From: Okeania sp. SIO3I5
Lineage (GTDB): Bacteria; Cyanobacteriota; Cyanobacteriia; Cyanobacteriales; Microcoleaceae
Reading direction: 5' to 3'
Length of the DNA: 44,187 bases
NCBI RefSeq assembly: GCF_010672085.1
Contig: NZ_JAAHHT010000058.1
Location: 1-44,187 of the forward strand
Within the stretch, counting starts at the first letter, position 1, and every line of letters starts with the position of its first letter. Below, piece by piece: positions 27,242 to 34,278 of this stretch. A model generated the notes under the pieces. The model made no database searches, was not told the DNA's origin, and saw only the letters and a program-made list of their open reading frames with translations. A program made the position numbers and the translations under genes.

Positions 27242-28465
27242 ATGAAAATTTCAGATCGAAAAAACTCAGCTACACCTCAAATAGGTGGTTATGTAGTCGC
27301 TATAGCCTTAAGTACAGGTCTAACTTTAACCGCCATACGCACTTTTCCCAGAGTATTTCTGCCCACAGACAACAGACAAACTACGGAAAATCAACCTCAG
27401 CTAGCAGTAAATACAAATACCCCTAGAATCGCAAAAGTCCCCGTGAACGCTGATAGCTTTGTTGCCACTGCAGTTGAGAAAATAGGACCCGCTGTTGTGC
27501 GCATAGATACAGAACGAACAGTAGAACGTAACTTACCTAATTTTTTTAACGATCCATCTTTCCGTCGCTTTTTTGGAGAGAGTTTTCCCCAGTTTCCCAA
27601 AGAGTATCAACAACGGGGACAAGGTTCGGGATTTATTACTGATAGCAGTGGAATTATTTTGACTAATGCTCATGTTGTTAAAGGTGCAGATACAGTTACA
27701 GTCAAGCTGAAAGATGGGCGTAGTTTTGAAGGAGAAGTTAGAGGTTTGGATGAACCTTCCGATCTAGCAGTAATCAAAATTGATGGAGAAAACTTGCCTG
27801 TTGCACCTTTAGGAAATTCTGAACGGGTAAAAGTTGGGGATTGGGCGATCGCTGTCGGAAATCCCCTAGGATTAGATAATACAGTTACTTTGGGTATTGT
27901 CAGTTCCCTAAACCGTGCCAGTTCGGAAGTTGGTATTCCTGATAAACGTCTTGATTTTATTCAAACTGATGCCGCCATTAATCCCGGTAACTCTGGGGGT
28001 CCGTTGTTAAATTCCCAGGGAGAAGTGATTGGTATTAATACAGCTATTCGTGCAGATGGGCAAGGTATTGGGTTTGCGATACCTATGGATCGAGCAAAGG
28101 TGATTCAAGAAAAATTAGTAAAAGGGGAAAGTATACCTCATCCTTATATTGGGGTGCGGATGATTACATTGACTCCAGAAATCATTCAGAAGTTAAATGA
28201 AAATCCTAATTCTTTAATACAGTTGCCTGAAATTGATGGTGTTTTAATCGCACAGATAATTTCTGGTAGTCCAGCAGCTAAAGGTGGTTTACGACGTGGG
28301 GATGTGATTACAGAAATTGATGGTAAAAAAATTACCAGTGCTGAAGAATTACAGAATATAGTTCAGGAAAGTCAAATTGGTAAACCTCTAAAAATTTCGG
28401 TCAAACGTGGTTTAGAAACTAAAATATTGTCTGTAAGTCCAGGAGAATTACAGGATGCTAGTTAG
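27242..28465 (+). CDS. HtrA/Deg-family serine protease with PDZ domain (HhoA/HhoB type)
   Basis: A 407-aa protein: N-terminal membrane anchor or signal (residues about 15-35, [20 protein letters not shown]), a trypsin-like domain and one C-terminal PDZ domain ([20 protein letters not shown] to EELQNIVQ). Catalytic triad: His144 in LTNAHVV, Asp174 in [11 protein letters not shown] and Ser251 in [10 protein letters not shown]. This is the cyanobacterial HhoA/HhoB/HtrA architecture, acting in the periplasm/lumen on damaged proteins under light and heat stress. Which of the three paralogues is not decidable by eye. Length and motifs are complete. Confidence 0.94.
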   Translation: MKISDRKNSATPQIGGYVVAIALSTGLTLTAIRTFPRVFLPTDNRQTTENQPQLAVNTNTPRIAKVPVNADSFVATAVEKIGPAVVRIDTERTVERNLPNFFNDPSFRRFFGESFPQFPKEYQQRGQGSGFITDSSGIILTNAHVVKGADTVTVKLKDGRSFEGEVRGLDEPSDLAVIKIDGENLPVAPLGNSERVKVGDWAIAVGNPLGLDNTVTLGIVSSLNRASSEVGIPDKRLDFIQTDAAINPGNSGGPLLNSQGEVIGINTAIRADGQGIGFAIPMDRAKVIQEKLVKGESIPHPYIGVRMITLTPEIIQKLNENPNSLIQLPEIDGVLIAQIISGSPAAKGGLRRGDVITEIDGKKITSAEELQNIVQESQIGKPLKISVKRGLETKILSVSPGELQDAS

Positions 28466-28951
28466 GGTTTGCTGAAAAAGTCTTTTTTAAGGAGTGGGGG
28501 ATTGGGGGATTGGGGGATTGGGGGAGTTGGGGAGTTGGGGAGTTGGGGAGTGGAGGAGTGGAGGAGTGGGGGATAACAATAAAAGTGCCTCTCCTGGAGA
28601 TAGGTTGTCACCTTCGAGAGCGCGATTTCAAGTTGTCTCCAGGTTTGTCTGTAGGTTTTGGTGTATCAAATTGAAAGTAGTCATGTTTGTCTGGTAATAT
28701 CTAATCCCAATAATTAGTTATTGTAGATCATTGCGACTGGAACTCTTGGAAGGAAGAAATCTCAGGGGTAGTGCAAAATTGCTTGCTTCCTATTGTCGCT
28801 GAGGACTTTTTATATCAAATCCAGTAGCATTGCTACAATTCACGCAACCTAGGTAGGGGTTTGGAAACGAAACCCCTACAATTGCAGGAGTTTACAGAGT
28901 CAATTGTTACTTTTGCTGGTTTGGATAGCGATCGCTCCCTGCCCATCTCTC
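28466..28951. repeat. Element end, G-rich minisatellite and unassigned spacer
   Basis: GGGTTTGCTGAAAAAGTC at 28466-28483 matches the end of the MITE at 14560-14802, but a partner end is not evident. 28494-28572 is a G-rich tandem array (GGGGGATT, GGGGAGTT, GGAGGAGT) whose open plus-strand frame is low-complexity. The rest, including an ATATCAAATCC copy at 28812, shows no gene. Confidence 0.65.
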
Positions 28952-29174
28952 ATATCAAATCCGCTTGTTTCAGAGTGTTATCAGAAACCGGGTTTGTGGG
29001 AGGTCAACGGTAAGGACGTTTAGCTAAAGCACAACTCCGTTAACGCTACGCGACATGGAATAGGAGCATTTCTTATATGAAAACGCATTAATGCTCAAGC
29101 AACGTCCGTACAAGAGCATTTGATACAAACCCATTTTCTCTGCTTTTCTATACTAATACTACCGGATTTGATAT
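28952..29174. mobile_element. 223-bp ATATCAAATCCG-ended element containing a nested GGACGTT element
   Basis: Perfect 12-bp inverted ends ATATCAAATCCG (28952-28963) and CGGATTTGATAT (29163-29174). Inside lie an AAACCGGGTTT segment (28984-28994) and the complete GGACGTT element at 29014-29107. Noncoding; the order suggests successive insertions. Confidence 0.7.
29014..29107. mobile_element. GGACGTT-ended dispersed repeat, copy 2 (inverted relative to copy 1)
   Basis: GGACGTT (29014-29020) and AACGTCC (29101-29107) bound it. Read on the minus strand it shares AATGCGTTTTC, CATGTCGC and GTTGTGCTTTAGCTAAACGT with 15917-16031, with a short internal deletion. Confidence 0.7.
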
Positions 29175-29275
29175 CAACTCTTCAACCAAAGAGTTCGCTC
29201 TAGTGGTACAGAGCATTACTGCTATTTTAGCTTGAGTAGTGTACTGCCTCACCCAACCTACAAAAAAACTATTTA

Positions 29276-29415
29276 ACTCAAATCGTCAGGATCGATACCC
29301 AACTCTCGCAGTTTTGCTGCCAAGCGCTCCTTTTGTTGTTTAGCTACTCAAATCGTCAGGATCGATACCCAACTCTCGCAGTTTTGCTGCCAAGCGCTCC
29401 TTTTGTTGTTTAGCT
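29276..29415. repeat. Exact 70-bp tandem duplication at the 3' end of the Uma2 gene
   Basis: 29276-29345 and 29346-29415 are identical. The outer copy contains the presumed ancestral stop (reading ...IDPDDLS then TAA at 29274-29276); the duplication moved a new TAA to 29340, adding one Ser. The outer copy is now untranslated. Confidence 0.9.
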
Positions 29416-30197
29416 ACTGTGGCCTCCTGTTCAGCATTGGTAGCTCGTTGTTCAGCATTGGTAGCTCGTTGTTCGGCATTGGTAGCTTGTTGTTTAGCTA
29501 CTGCTGCCTCCTCTTGAGCTTTTGCTTCCTTCTCTTCTATCGTCGGTATCAAATCTCCTTCCGGAGTCATCCACCGCAACCAAAGTCTATCTCTCTTCTT
29601 GTAACTACCCTGCCACAAACCCAGACTGAGTTCTACCTCCGGAACCGACAAACGCCCCTCATTCAACTCTGCTCTTTGGTAGCGATCGCCTACCAAATGA
29701 AACGCCTTAATTTCATTAGTATAGCGACTGAAAGTAACATAATAAGGTACTCGGAGAATCCTCTCGTAAACTTCCCATTTAGTAGGAGGTTTTCCCTTTT
29801 CTGCTATTGTCTCTCCCAAATCTTCATCTTCTGTACCCGGAGATAATAACTCGACTACTACCAACGGGTTAATTTTTTCGTCCCAAACTACATAACTCAA
29901 GCGCATATCCGATTGTTCATACCACCTTGGCACTCCCACAACTGCAAACCAGTCTGGGCGTTTGTACCATTTAGGATGTTTGACATCGTAGTAGAGATTC
30001 ATATCAACGCCACAAAATAAAAGATCGGGAGACCAGTTGCGAGGTTGAAAAGTTTGGTCTAAAAGTTGAGGTTGAAAGTAGTGAAATTGGTCTGGCAAAC
30101 CAGGTTCCTCCGGGTTTTCGCTTGGTAAGTCGTACATGGTAGGCAAAGTTGACTTTGCTGGAAGTGGTGGTTCATGTTGAACGGATATATTTGTCAT
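29340..30197 (-). CDS. Uma2-family (DUF820) nuclease-fold protein
   Basis: A 285-aa protein. Residues about 40-205 are the DUF820/Uma2 domain, with LFCGVDMNLYYD, WFAVVGVPRWYEQ, PLVVVELLSPGTEDEDLG and WEVYERILRVPYYVTFSRYT, a PD-(D/E)XK-like fold with expected acidic and Lys residues. Residues about 220-275 form a coiled coil with three ATNAEQR heptads followed by AEQEATVAKQQ, ending AKLRELGIDPDDLSS. Dozens of such proteins occur per cyanobacterial genome; biochemical role unknown. The heptad array and the duplicated 3' end show active slippage. A PXXCGVD-type metal site is inferred, not proven. Confidence 0.88.
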   Translation of the reverse strand: MTNISVQHEPPLPAKSTLPTMYDLPSENPEEPGLPDQFHYFQPQLLDQTFQPRNWSPDLLFCGVDMNLYYDVKHPKWYKRPDWFAVVGVPRWYEQSDMRLSYVVWDEKINPLVVVELLSPGTEDEDLGETIAEKGKPPTKWEVYERILRVPYYVTFSRYTNEIKAFHLVGDRYQRAELNEGRLSVPEVELSLGLWQGSYKKRDRLWLRWMTPEGDLIPTIEEKEAKAQEEAAVAKQQATNAEQRATNAEQRATNAEQEATVAKQQKERLAAKLRELGIDPDDLSS

Positions 30198-30225
30198 ATT
30201 ATTGCTCTCGACATAGTTTTGATAG

Positions 30226-30322
30226 TTAGGACTTACGCAGAAACCGGGTTTATGCAGGAAATTTTGCGATTTTAATAATCAGAGCAGTAAACCCGGTTTC
30301 TTGTTTGGGTGTGTAAGTCATA
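30226..30322. mobile_element. CAGGACTTACGCA-family element carrying AACCGGGTTT hairpin, copy A
   Basis: AGGACTTACGCA (30228-30239) at left and GTGTAAGTCAT at right (30311-30321) bound a segment with AAACCGGGTTTAT and AAACCCGGTTTC arms. It lies just upstream of the Uma2 gene. Confidence 0.65.
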
Positions 30323-30425
30323 ATTGTTTTACAAGTGACTCTATCTGCGCGTACTTTTTCCCATGATTACAGAATAACACACTATTTTCATAAATGGAAA
30401 TAGAGTTGAAAATTTTTGATAAATC

Positions 30426-30516
30426 TAGGAGTTACGCAGAAACCGGGTTTATCGACGAAATTTCCAAATTTGAATAATCAGGGTAATCAACCCGGTTTAT
30501 TGTTTAGGATTTACTC
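30426..30516. mobile_element. Diverged copy B of the same element
   Basis: AGGAGTTACGCAGAAACCGGG (first 19 of these at about 30427) and AACCCGGTTTATTGTTTAGG near 30490 mirror copy A, including TTTGAATAATCAGGG against TTTTAATAATCAGAG. Ends are more diverged. Noncoding, just before the broken antitoxin gene. Confidence 0.6.
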
Positions 30517-30570
30517 AAAATAATGAGATAATAGGAAGCATTCCCAAAACATTTATGTTCACAGAATGAG

Positions 30571-30888
30571 ATGACAAAATATCTATATCCCCTACTGGTT
30601 TTAGAACCAGAACAGTACGATACCCTACTCCAGTTAGCGACTCAAAAGCATCAGACACTCTCTGAAGTTGCTGTGGAAGTAGTGCGTCTGGGATTAGAAA
30701 CCCTGAAACAAAGAAGCGATGGAATCTCTGGTTAAAGCGATCGCTAACCTCAAAAAGCTTTAGAATGTTTAAATTCCCTCCGAGCAGAAATCCAAGAAAC
30801 TCATGGCATCTATTCTGGCGATCTGGTTGCGGAAGTTAGAACCGAACGAGAAGAGCAAATTGAGAAAATAATTACAGGGGAACTATGA
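30571..30888 (+). pseudogene. Broken antitoxin of a VapB-like toxin-antitoxin pair
   Basis: The first frame reads MTKYLYPLLVLEPEQYDTLL, then QLATQKHQTLSEVAVEVVRL and GLETLKQRSDGISG before TAA at 30733. The middle continues in the second frame (LVKAIANLKK, about 30729-30760) and then returns to the first (KALECLNSLRAEIQETHGIY, then SGDLVAEVRTEREEQIEKII to TGA at 30886). Two opposite-phase indels thus disrupt an otherwise complete antitoxin of about 105 aa; the family pairs with PIN-domain toxins. The stop overlaps the toxin ATG by ATGA at 30885-30888, the normal coupling of such operons. Confidence 0.8.
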
Positions 30889-31313
30889 AAATTGTACCGG
30901 ACTCAAATATAATTTTGGCTTTGGCGATCGCCCTACCCTATACATCAGTTTCTTTGGCAAAGACGCAGCAGTGGCAAGAAGAAAATGCCGAATTAATAGT
31001 TCCTAGTTTGTGGAGCTAAGAAATAGTTTCCAGTCTCCGCAAGGGAATGGCGATCGGCAGAATATCTTCCGAACAAGCGATCGCTGCACTCCAATCTATT
31101 TTGGCTATGGGAATCACAGAAATCCTACCTACACTTAGATTACATCAGCTTGCTCTAGAATGGTCTGTTCGACTCAACCAAACCGTTGCTTATGATGCTG
31201 CTTACTTAGCTTTGGCAGAATCACAACAAGCACATTTTTGGACTGCAGATAGGCGACTTGTGGATGCTGCTAATAACTGCGGAGCATCCTGGGTACATCA
31301 TATTAACGAGTGA
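30885..31313 (+). pseudogene. PIN-domain (VapC-like) toxin interrupted by one in-frame TAA
   Basis: Full frame: MKIVPDSNIILALAIALPYT (the first PIN Asp is in PDSN), then ELIVPSLWS, TAA at 31017-31019, EIVSSLRKGMAIGRISSEQA and on to AYDAAYLALAESQQAHFWTA with DRRLVDA, the other conserved acidic residues. The stop replaces a residue in the LW-x-x-EIVS segment and is a one-base change from TAT/TAC. Translation could restart at ATG 31047 but would lack the first active-site Asp, so toxicity should be lost. Full length about 142 aa. Confidence 0.82.
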
Positions 31314-31334
31314 CAAACTGGGTAATTAATTATC

Positions 31335-31400
31335 AGGACTTTACGCAGAAATACCATACCTAGTAGGGGCAAACAACCGTTCGCCCCTACAAGCGGTGTA
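31335..31400. repeat. CAGGACTTTACGCA end and GTAGGGGC hairpin
   Basis: ATCAGGACTTTACGCAG near 31335-31350 is a diverged element end; GTAGGGGC (31363-31370) and GCCCCTAC (31383-31390) form an 8-bp inverted repeat. The right end is missing. Confidence 0.55.
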
Positions 31401-31411
31401 TCAATATCTTA

Positions 31412-31777
31412 TTATTTGCTCAATGGTAAGTATTCAAGTCTGTCTTGATATTCATTGAGAAAGGAAACTCCCGCAATAATGATTAACTCTGTGAGAATTT
31501 CACCAATATTTTTGGATGGATCGATGATAAAAATCCCTGGTACATGGTGACCTTCTGTAAGATGATCTGCCAGGTGTTTAGGCATAGATTTTCGATTGTT
31601 TGTCACTAAAACGAAATTATGAGTCTCACACCAAATTAAAATCTCTGGATCAAGAGTTCCTTTGGGAGGAGCGTCTGGATCGCCAATCATTCTGACAACA
31701 AGATCGGGTGCTTGACGCACCAGTTGGGTCCGGTACAGGGGGGCGATATGCTCATCAAGTAAATATTGAATCGTCAT
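31412..31777 (-). CDS. DUF5615 PIN-like toxin
   Basis: A 121-aa protein. It starts MTIQYLLDEHIAPLYRTQL, where LDEH is the first acidic cluster of DUF5615 (a Mut7-C/PIN-like nuclease fold). LDPEILIWCETHNFVLVTNN with RKSMPKHLADH supplies later acidic and polar residues, and GIFIIDPSKNIGEILTELI closes the fold. It overlaps the upstream DUF433 gene by 4 bp (31774-31777), the usual translational coupling of a DUF433/DUF5615 toxin-antitoxin pair. Predicted ribonuclease restrained by its partner; both genes look intact. Confidence 0.85.
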   Translation of the reverse strand: MTIQYLLDEHIAPLYRTQLVRQAPDLVVRMIGDPDAPPKGTLDPEILIWCETHNFVLVTNNRKSMPKHLADHLTEGHHVPGIFIIDPSKNIGEILTELIIIAGVSFLNEYQDRLEYLPLSK

Positions 31778-32118
31778 ACAGTGTTCCCTGACTCAATATA
31801 CTCTTGCTGAACATCTATTGCCAATTGCCGAAACCTCTGCCGTGCTGGGGAAGGATTACGCATTTGCTCTTCCCGTTGTTGGCGACAAAACTCTAGCCAG
31901 TCAGCTAAGTATGTTCTGACTTCCTCTTTATTATGTAAATAATAGAGGATGGTGGCGTAAACATCTTCCAGGGTAATAGTCTGAAATTGTTCAGCAATTT
32001 CTTCGGGAGTTTTCGCACGATAAATGTATTCATAGAGAACACTTTCGATACCAATGCGGCTACCTTTGATGCGGATATCATCAGGCGCTAGGAAATTGAA
32101 GTAGTCTTGGATTTGCAT
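31774..32118 (-). CDS. DUF433 antitoxin
   Basis: A 114-aa protein. DYFNFLAPDDIRIKGSRIGI is the conserved DUF433 beginning (usually IRIKGTRIGIE), followed by ESVLYEYIYRAKTPEEIAEQ, FQTITLEDVYATILYYLHN, a winged-helix-like DNA-binding module, and a helical tail (residues about 75-114) for toxin binding. Encoded upstream of and overlapping the DUF5615 toxin. Its first gene neighbour upstream is a truncated VapC, so this pair replaced or followed insertion into an older vapBC operon. Confidence 0.88.
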   Translation of the reverse strand: MQIQDYFNFLAPDDIRIKGSRIGIESVLYEYIYRAKTPEEIAEQFQTITLEDVYATILYYLHNKEEVRTYLADWLEFCRQQREEQMRNPSPARQRFRQLAIDVQQEYIESGNTV

Positions 32119-32149
32119 CGCTCTTTCTGTTAATAGTGAGTTGTATGAT

Positions 32150-32257
32150 TATGCGTAATTCCTGATTTTCTCTAAGAATTAAGAGTGCTTTCTGCCACTG
32201 AAGTTCATCATCTCTAGTCAAATAGCGAACTAGAATATTGGTATCAACTCCAATCAA
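32150..32257 (-). pseudogene. Truncated VapC (N-terminal PIN fragment)
   Basis: Starting at TTG 32257, preceded by AGGAGG at the right spacing, the frame reads LIGVDTNILVRYLTRDDELQ and WQKALLILRENQELRI, the typical first 36 residues of a VapC PIN domain with the catalytic Asp in VDTN. Homology then stops and the reading frame runs into the DUF433 gene; about 100 residues are missing. It overlaps the end of the AbrB-type antitoxin. Confidence 0.82.
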
Positions 32258-32489
32258 TAGCTGCCTCCTGAATCGCGTTTTCCATATCCTCAATGGTTGC
32301 TTTCTCAATTCCAGGATAATGTAGAATACCCGACAAGTCTTCCACAGAGAATTTCAGAGGAATTATTTTAACCTGTCCTTGTTCATCAATAACAAATTCT
32401 ATTTTACTTCCTGCATTCAGTTTAAGGTAGTCCCTTATTTCTTCAGGAATAGTTATTTGCCCTTGATCGCTAACTATTGTACTTGCCAT
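32244..32489 (-). CDS. AbrB/MazE-type (SpoVT-AbrB) antitoxin, VapB-like
   Basis: An 81-aa protein. The N-terminal half is a swapped-hairpin AbrB domain: STIVSDQGQITIPEEIRDYL then KLNAGSKIEFVIDEQGQVKI. The C-terminal half (LKFSVEDLSGILHYPGIEKA, TIEDMENAIQEAAIDWS) is the toxin-binding tail. It overlaps the start of its truncated VapC partner, so it is now an orphan antitoxin, possibly still able to repress its own promoter or neutralise related toxins. The sequence appears intact. Confidence 0.87.
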   Translation of the reverse strand: MASTIVSDQGQITIPEEIRDYLKLNAGSKIEFVIDEQGQVKIIPLKFSVEDLSGILHYPGIEKATIEDMENAIQEAAIDWS

Positions 32490-32538
32490 TACTATTATTT
32501 ACTAAATTTACTTAATTTTAATGGATATTTATAAAAAT

Positions 32539-32740
32539 TTACGGCATAATCTCAAAAAATTGACAATGCTTAGGTCGAAATAGCTGAAAATCTCTTCTAT
32601 CCAAAGTCAAGACTTTCGTATTTCCAAACGTTCTGCTATTGCCATGACGCTAGCATCTACACTCATCAATTCTACTGTCTTGATATATCTCCAAAATTTC
32701 TGCCACTCGGAACAAATCTTCTGGAGTTAAAGCTAATATC
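32539..32740 (-). pseudogene. Frameshifted C-terminal remnant of another PIN/VapC toxin
   Basis: Read right to left in three frames: LALTPEDLFRVAEILEIYQD, then VDASVMAIAERL (the third PIN Asp region), then TKVLTLDRRDFQLFRPKHC and QFFEIMP to a stop at 32539. Together this is the familiar VapC C-terminus. At least two frameshifts separate the pieces and the N-terminal half is absent, cut off where the XRE gene ends. Confidence 0.8.
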
Positions 32741-33467
32741 AGAAATCGACTATTCTAATAAGAAGAAAGCTTTTCCGAAACTTATATTTTTCAACAACCT
32801 CTAAAACCTCTAATCCTGATTTTTTTCTAATAGTTTGACTCCATTCTAATCGATCAAATTCTTCTAAGTTTATCTGCTCTAGTTCAAAATTTTTCAGTAA
32901 ATCAGAAATTTCTAACCATCTTGGATTATTAGAATTTTCTAAAATATTTTCATCTGTATAAATTGTATAACTTTTCGTTATTTTAATTTCTCTTGTCCAT
33001 AAAATATCTAGTTTTCTATGGTGAAATTTAGTGCTTTCATCTCGTTTATATTTGATTTTTTGAACCAAACCATCAATATCATTTTCTGAATTATTTATCT
33101 CTGAAAAAATATATTTTGTGGGTGATATTTTTTCTACAAGCTGCACTTCATTTTTTGGAGTATTTTCAGAGAGTGATCGCTCCTGTTCCTCTTGATTAAA
33201 ACTATTACCATCATTAGCAAATAATCTTGTTAATTCAGCCATTTCATCATCTACAGACAATCCACTTTTTTTTGCAAAAGCTTCAGCTATTTGTTTAATT
33301 TTCTCAGATCCAGGACTTCTTATATATCCATTAACTACCTTTGAAATATAGTCTTTATCTAAACCACTTTCCCTTGACAGTTCATTTTGAGATTTAAAGC
33401 GTTTAGTTTCAAATAATAGCTCTTTAAATTTTTCTCCTACCTTTTTAAACTTTTTAGGTCTTGTCAT
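32739..33467 (-). CDS. XRE-family regulator with uncharacterised C-terminal domain
   Basis: A 242-aa protein. Residues about 8-75 form a helix-turn-helix domain: FKELLFETKRFKSQNELSRE, SGLDKDYISKVVNGYIRSPG and SEKIKQIAEAFAKKSGLSVD. The polar linker (90-115) leads to a C-terminal domain of about 125 residues (EISPTKYIFSEI region to LLIRIVDF) that I do not recognise; it is mixed alpha/beta with many charged residues. It might sense a ligand or bind a partner. The upstream intergenic region holds a cluster of GTTCAAC sites and a divergent small gene, the layout of an autoregulated switch. Low GC and absence of HIP1 sites in the gene hint at transfer. Confidence 0.75.
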   Translation of the reverse strand: MTRPKKFKKVGEKFKELLFETKRFKSQNELSRESGLDKDYISKVVNGYIRSPGSEKIKQIAEAFAKKSGLSVDDEMAELTRLFANDGNSFNQEEQERSLSENTPKNEVQLVEKISPTKYIFSEINNSENDIDGLVQKIKYKRDESTKFHHRKLDILWTREIKITKSYTIYTDENILENSNNPRWLEISDLLKNFELEQINLEEFDRLEWSQTIRKKSGLEVLEVVEKYKFRKSFLLIRIVDF

Positions 33468-33507
33468 TCTTGATTTTTACAAAATTTTCTCTATTCTAAA
33501 CTAAAAC

Positions 33508-33569
33508 TTGTTCAACTCTTGTTCAACCGTTGCACGTTCAACCAGTTGAACATATACAACTTGTGCAAC
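33508..33569. promoter_or_regulatory. Operator cluster of GTTCAAC half-sites
   Basis: GTTCAAC occurs at 33510-33516, 33521-33527 and 33536-33542. The last pairs with GTTGAAC (33545-33551) as a perfect 7-2-7 inverted repeat. The first two are 11 bp apart, one helical turn. GTTGCAC and GTGCAAC variants lie at 33529 and 33563. The position between divergent genes makes the XRE protein the likely binder. Confidence 0.65.
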
Positions 33570-33656
33570 TCTTGGCAAAACAACACAAACAAATCAAACT
33601 AGAAAGTAAGGATTAATCCTAAACTCACTAATCAAAAATAAAGGATTTGAAAAACT

Positions 33657-33866
33657 ATGATTATTAGACAATTCGGCATTTTTTTCGGATACCAAGATAT
33701 CCATACTGAAAACCTTGCAGAAAATCAAACTTCCCAACCAAAAGTTAGTCTTCTAACACAACTGAAAAAAACCCTTAAGGCTATTCTTAATGCTAAAAAT
33801 ATGACCATGATTCAACCCTTAACTAATTTAATTCAGCATTGGTTTAGTCAACAAAATGATTTGTGA
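33657..33866 (+). CDS. Small uncharacterised protein (69 aa), divergent from XRE regulator
   Basis: A 69-aa frame starting at ATG 33657, with AAAGGA about ten bases upstream. The N-terminus MIIRQFGIFFGYQDIHTENL is aromatic; residues 30-65 (VSLLTQLKKTLKAILNAKNM and TMIQPLTNLIQHWFSQQNDL) look like amphipathic helices rich in Lys and Leu. No family recognised. Opposite orientation to the XRE gene and shared operators suggest it is the regulated target; roles such as antitoxin, membrane-active peptide or anti-repressor are only possibilities. Confidence 0.5.
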   Translation: MIIRQFGIFFGYQDIHTENLAENQTSQPKVSLLTQLKKTLKAILNAKNMTMIQPLTNLIQHWFSQQNDL

Positions 33867-33893
33867 TTTTTCCCGGTAGGTATTTTGCCTACG

Positions 33894-34057
33894 TTATAAG
33901 AAACCGGGTTTATGGGAGGTAGATGTTAGGTAGTGAGGCATTTAATATCAACCCGGTTTCTGTGGTTTTTTTTCCTTATAAGAAACCGGGTTTATGGGAG
34001 GTAGATATTAGGTAGTGAGGCATTTAATATCAACCCGGTTTCTGTGGTTTTTTTTCT
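33894..34057. repeat. 82-bp tandem duplication of an AACCGGGTTT hairpin element
   Basis: Two copies (starts 33894 and 33976) differ at about one internal base (GATGTTAGG against GATATTAGG). Each has AAACCGGGTTTATGGGAGG at left and AACCCGGTTTCTGTGG plus T8 at right. On the plus strand each could fold as a long hairpin before a T-run and terminate the small gene's transcript. Confidence 0.8.
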
Positions 34058-34087
34058 ATGTTTTTTTTTACTGTTAACTGATAACTG

Positions 34088-34125
34088 AAAAAAAAGTGGA
34101 GGTAAACCTCAGAATACCCCCCACT
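34088..34125 (-). terminator. Probable secA terminator
   Basis: On the minus strand AGTGGGGG pairs with CCTCCACT (one G-U) across a 15-nt loop and is followed by at least seven T (34094-34088). It lies about 150 bp after the secA stop. Confidence 0.6.
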
Positions 34126-34278
34126 CGAAACCATCAATTTTTACCAATTGATAATTGATAATGATTAAAATTTTAAACTTTGAGTAACAAGCAAACTTTT
34201 TGAATGCAAAAGTCTTCAATTTAGTACAAAAGTTAGCAATCAAATAATTATCAATTATCCATTATCCATTAATCAAAA

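Noticed and set aside
28494-28697. Gly/Trp-rich plus-strand frame
   Set aside because: Produced by the G-rich tandem array; no ribosome binding site or conserved part.
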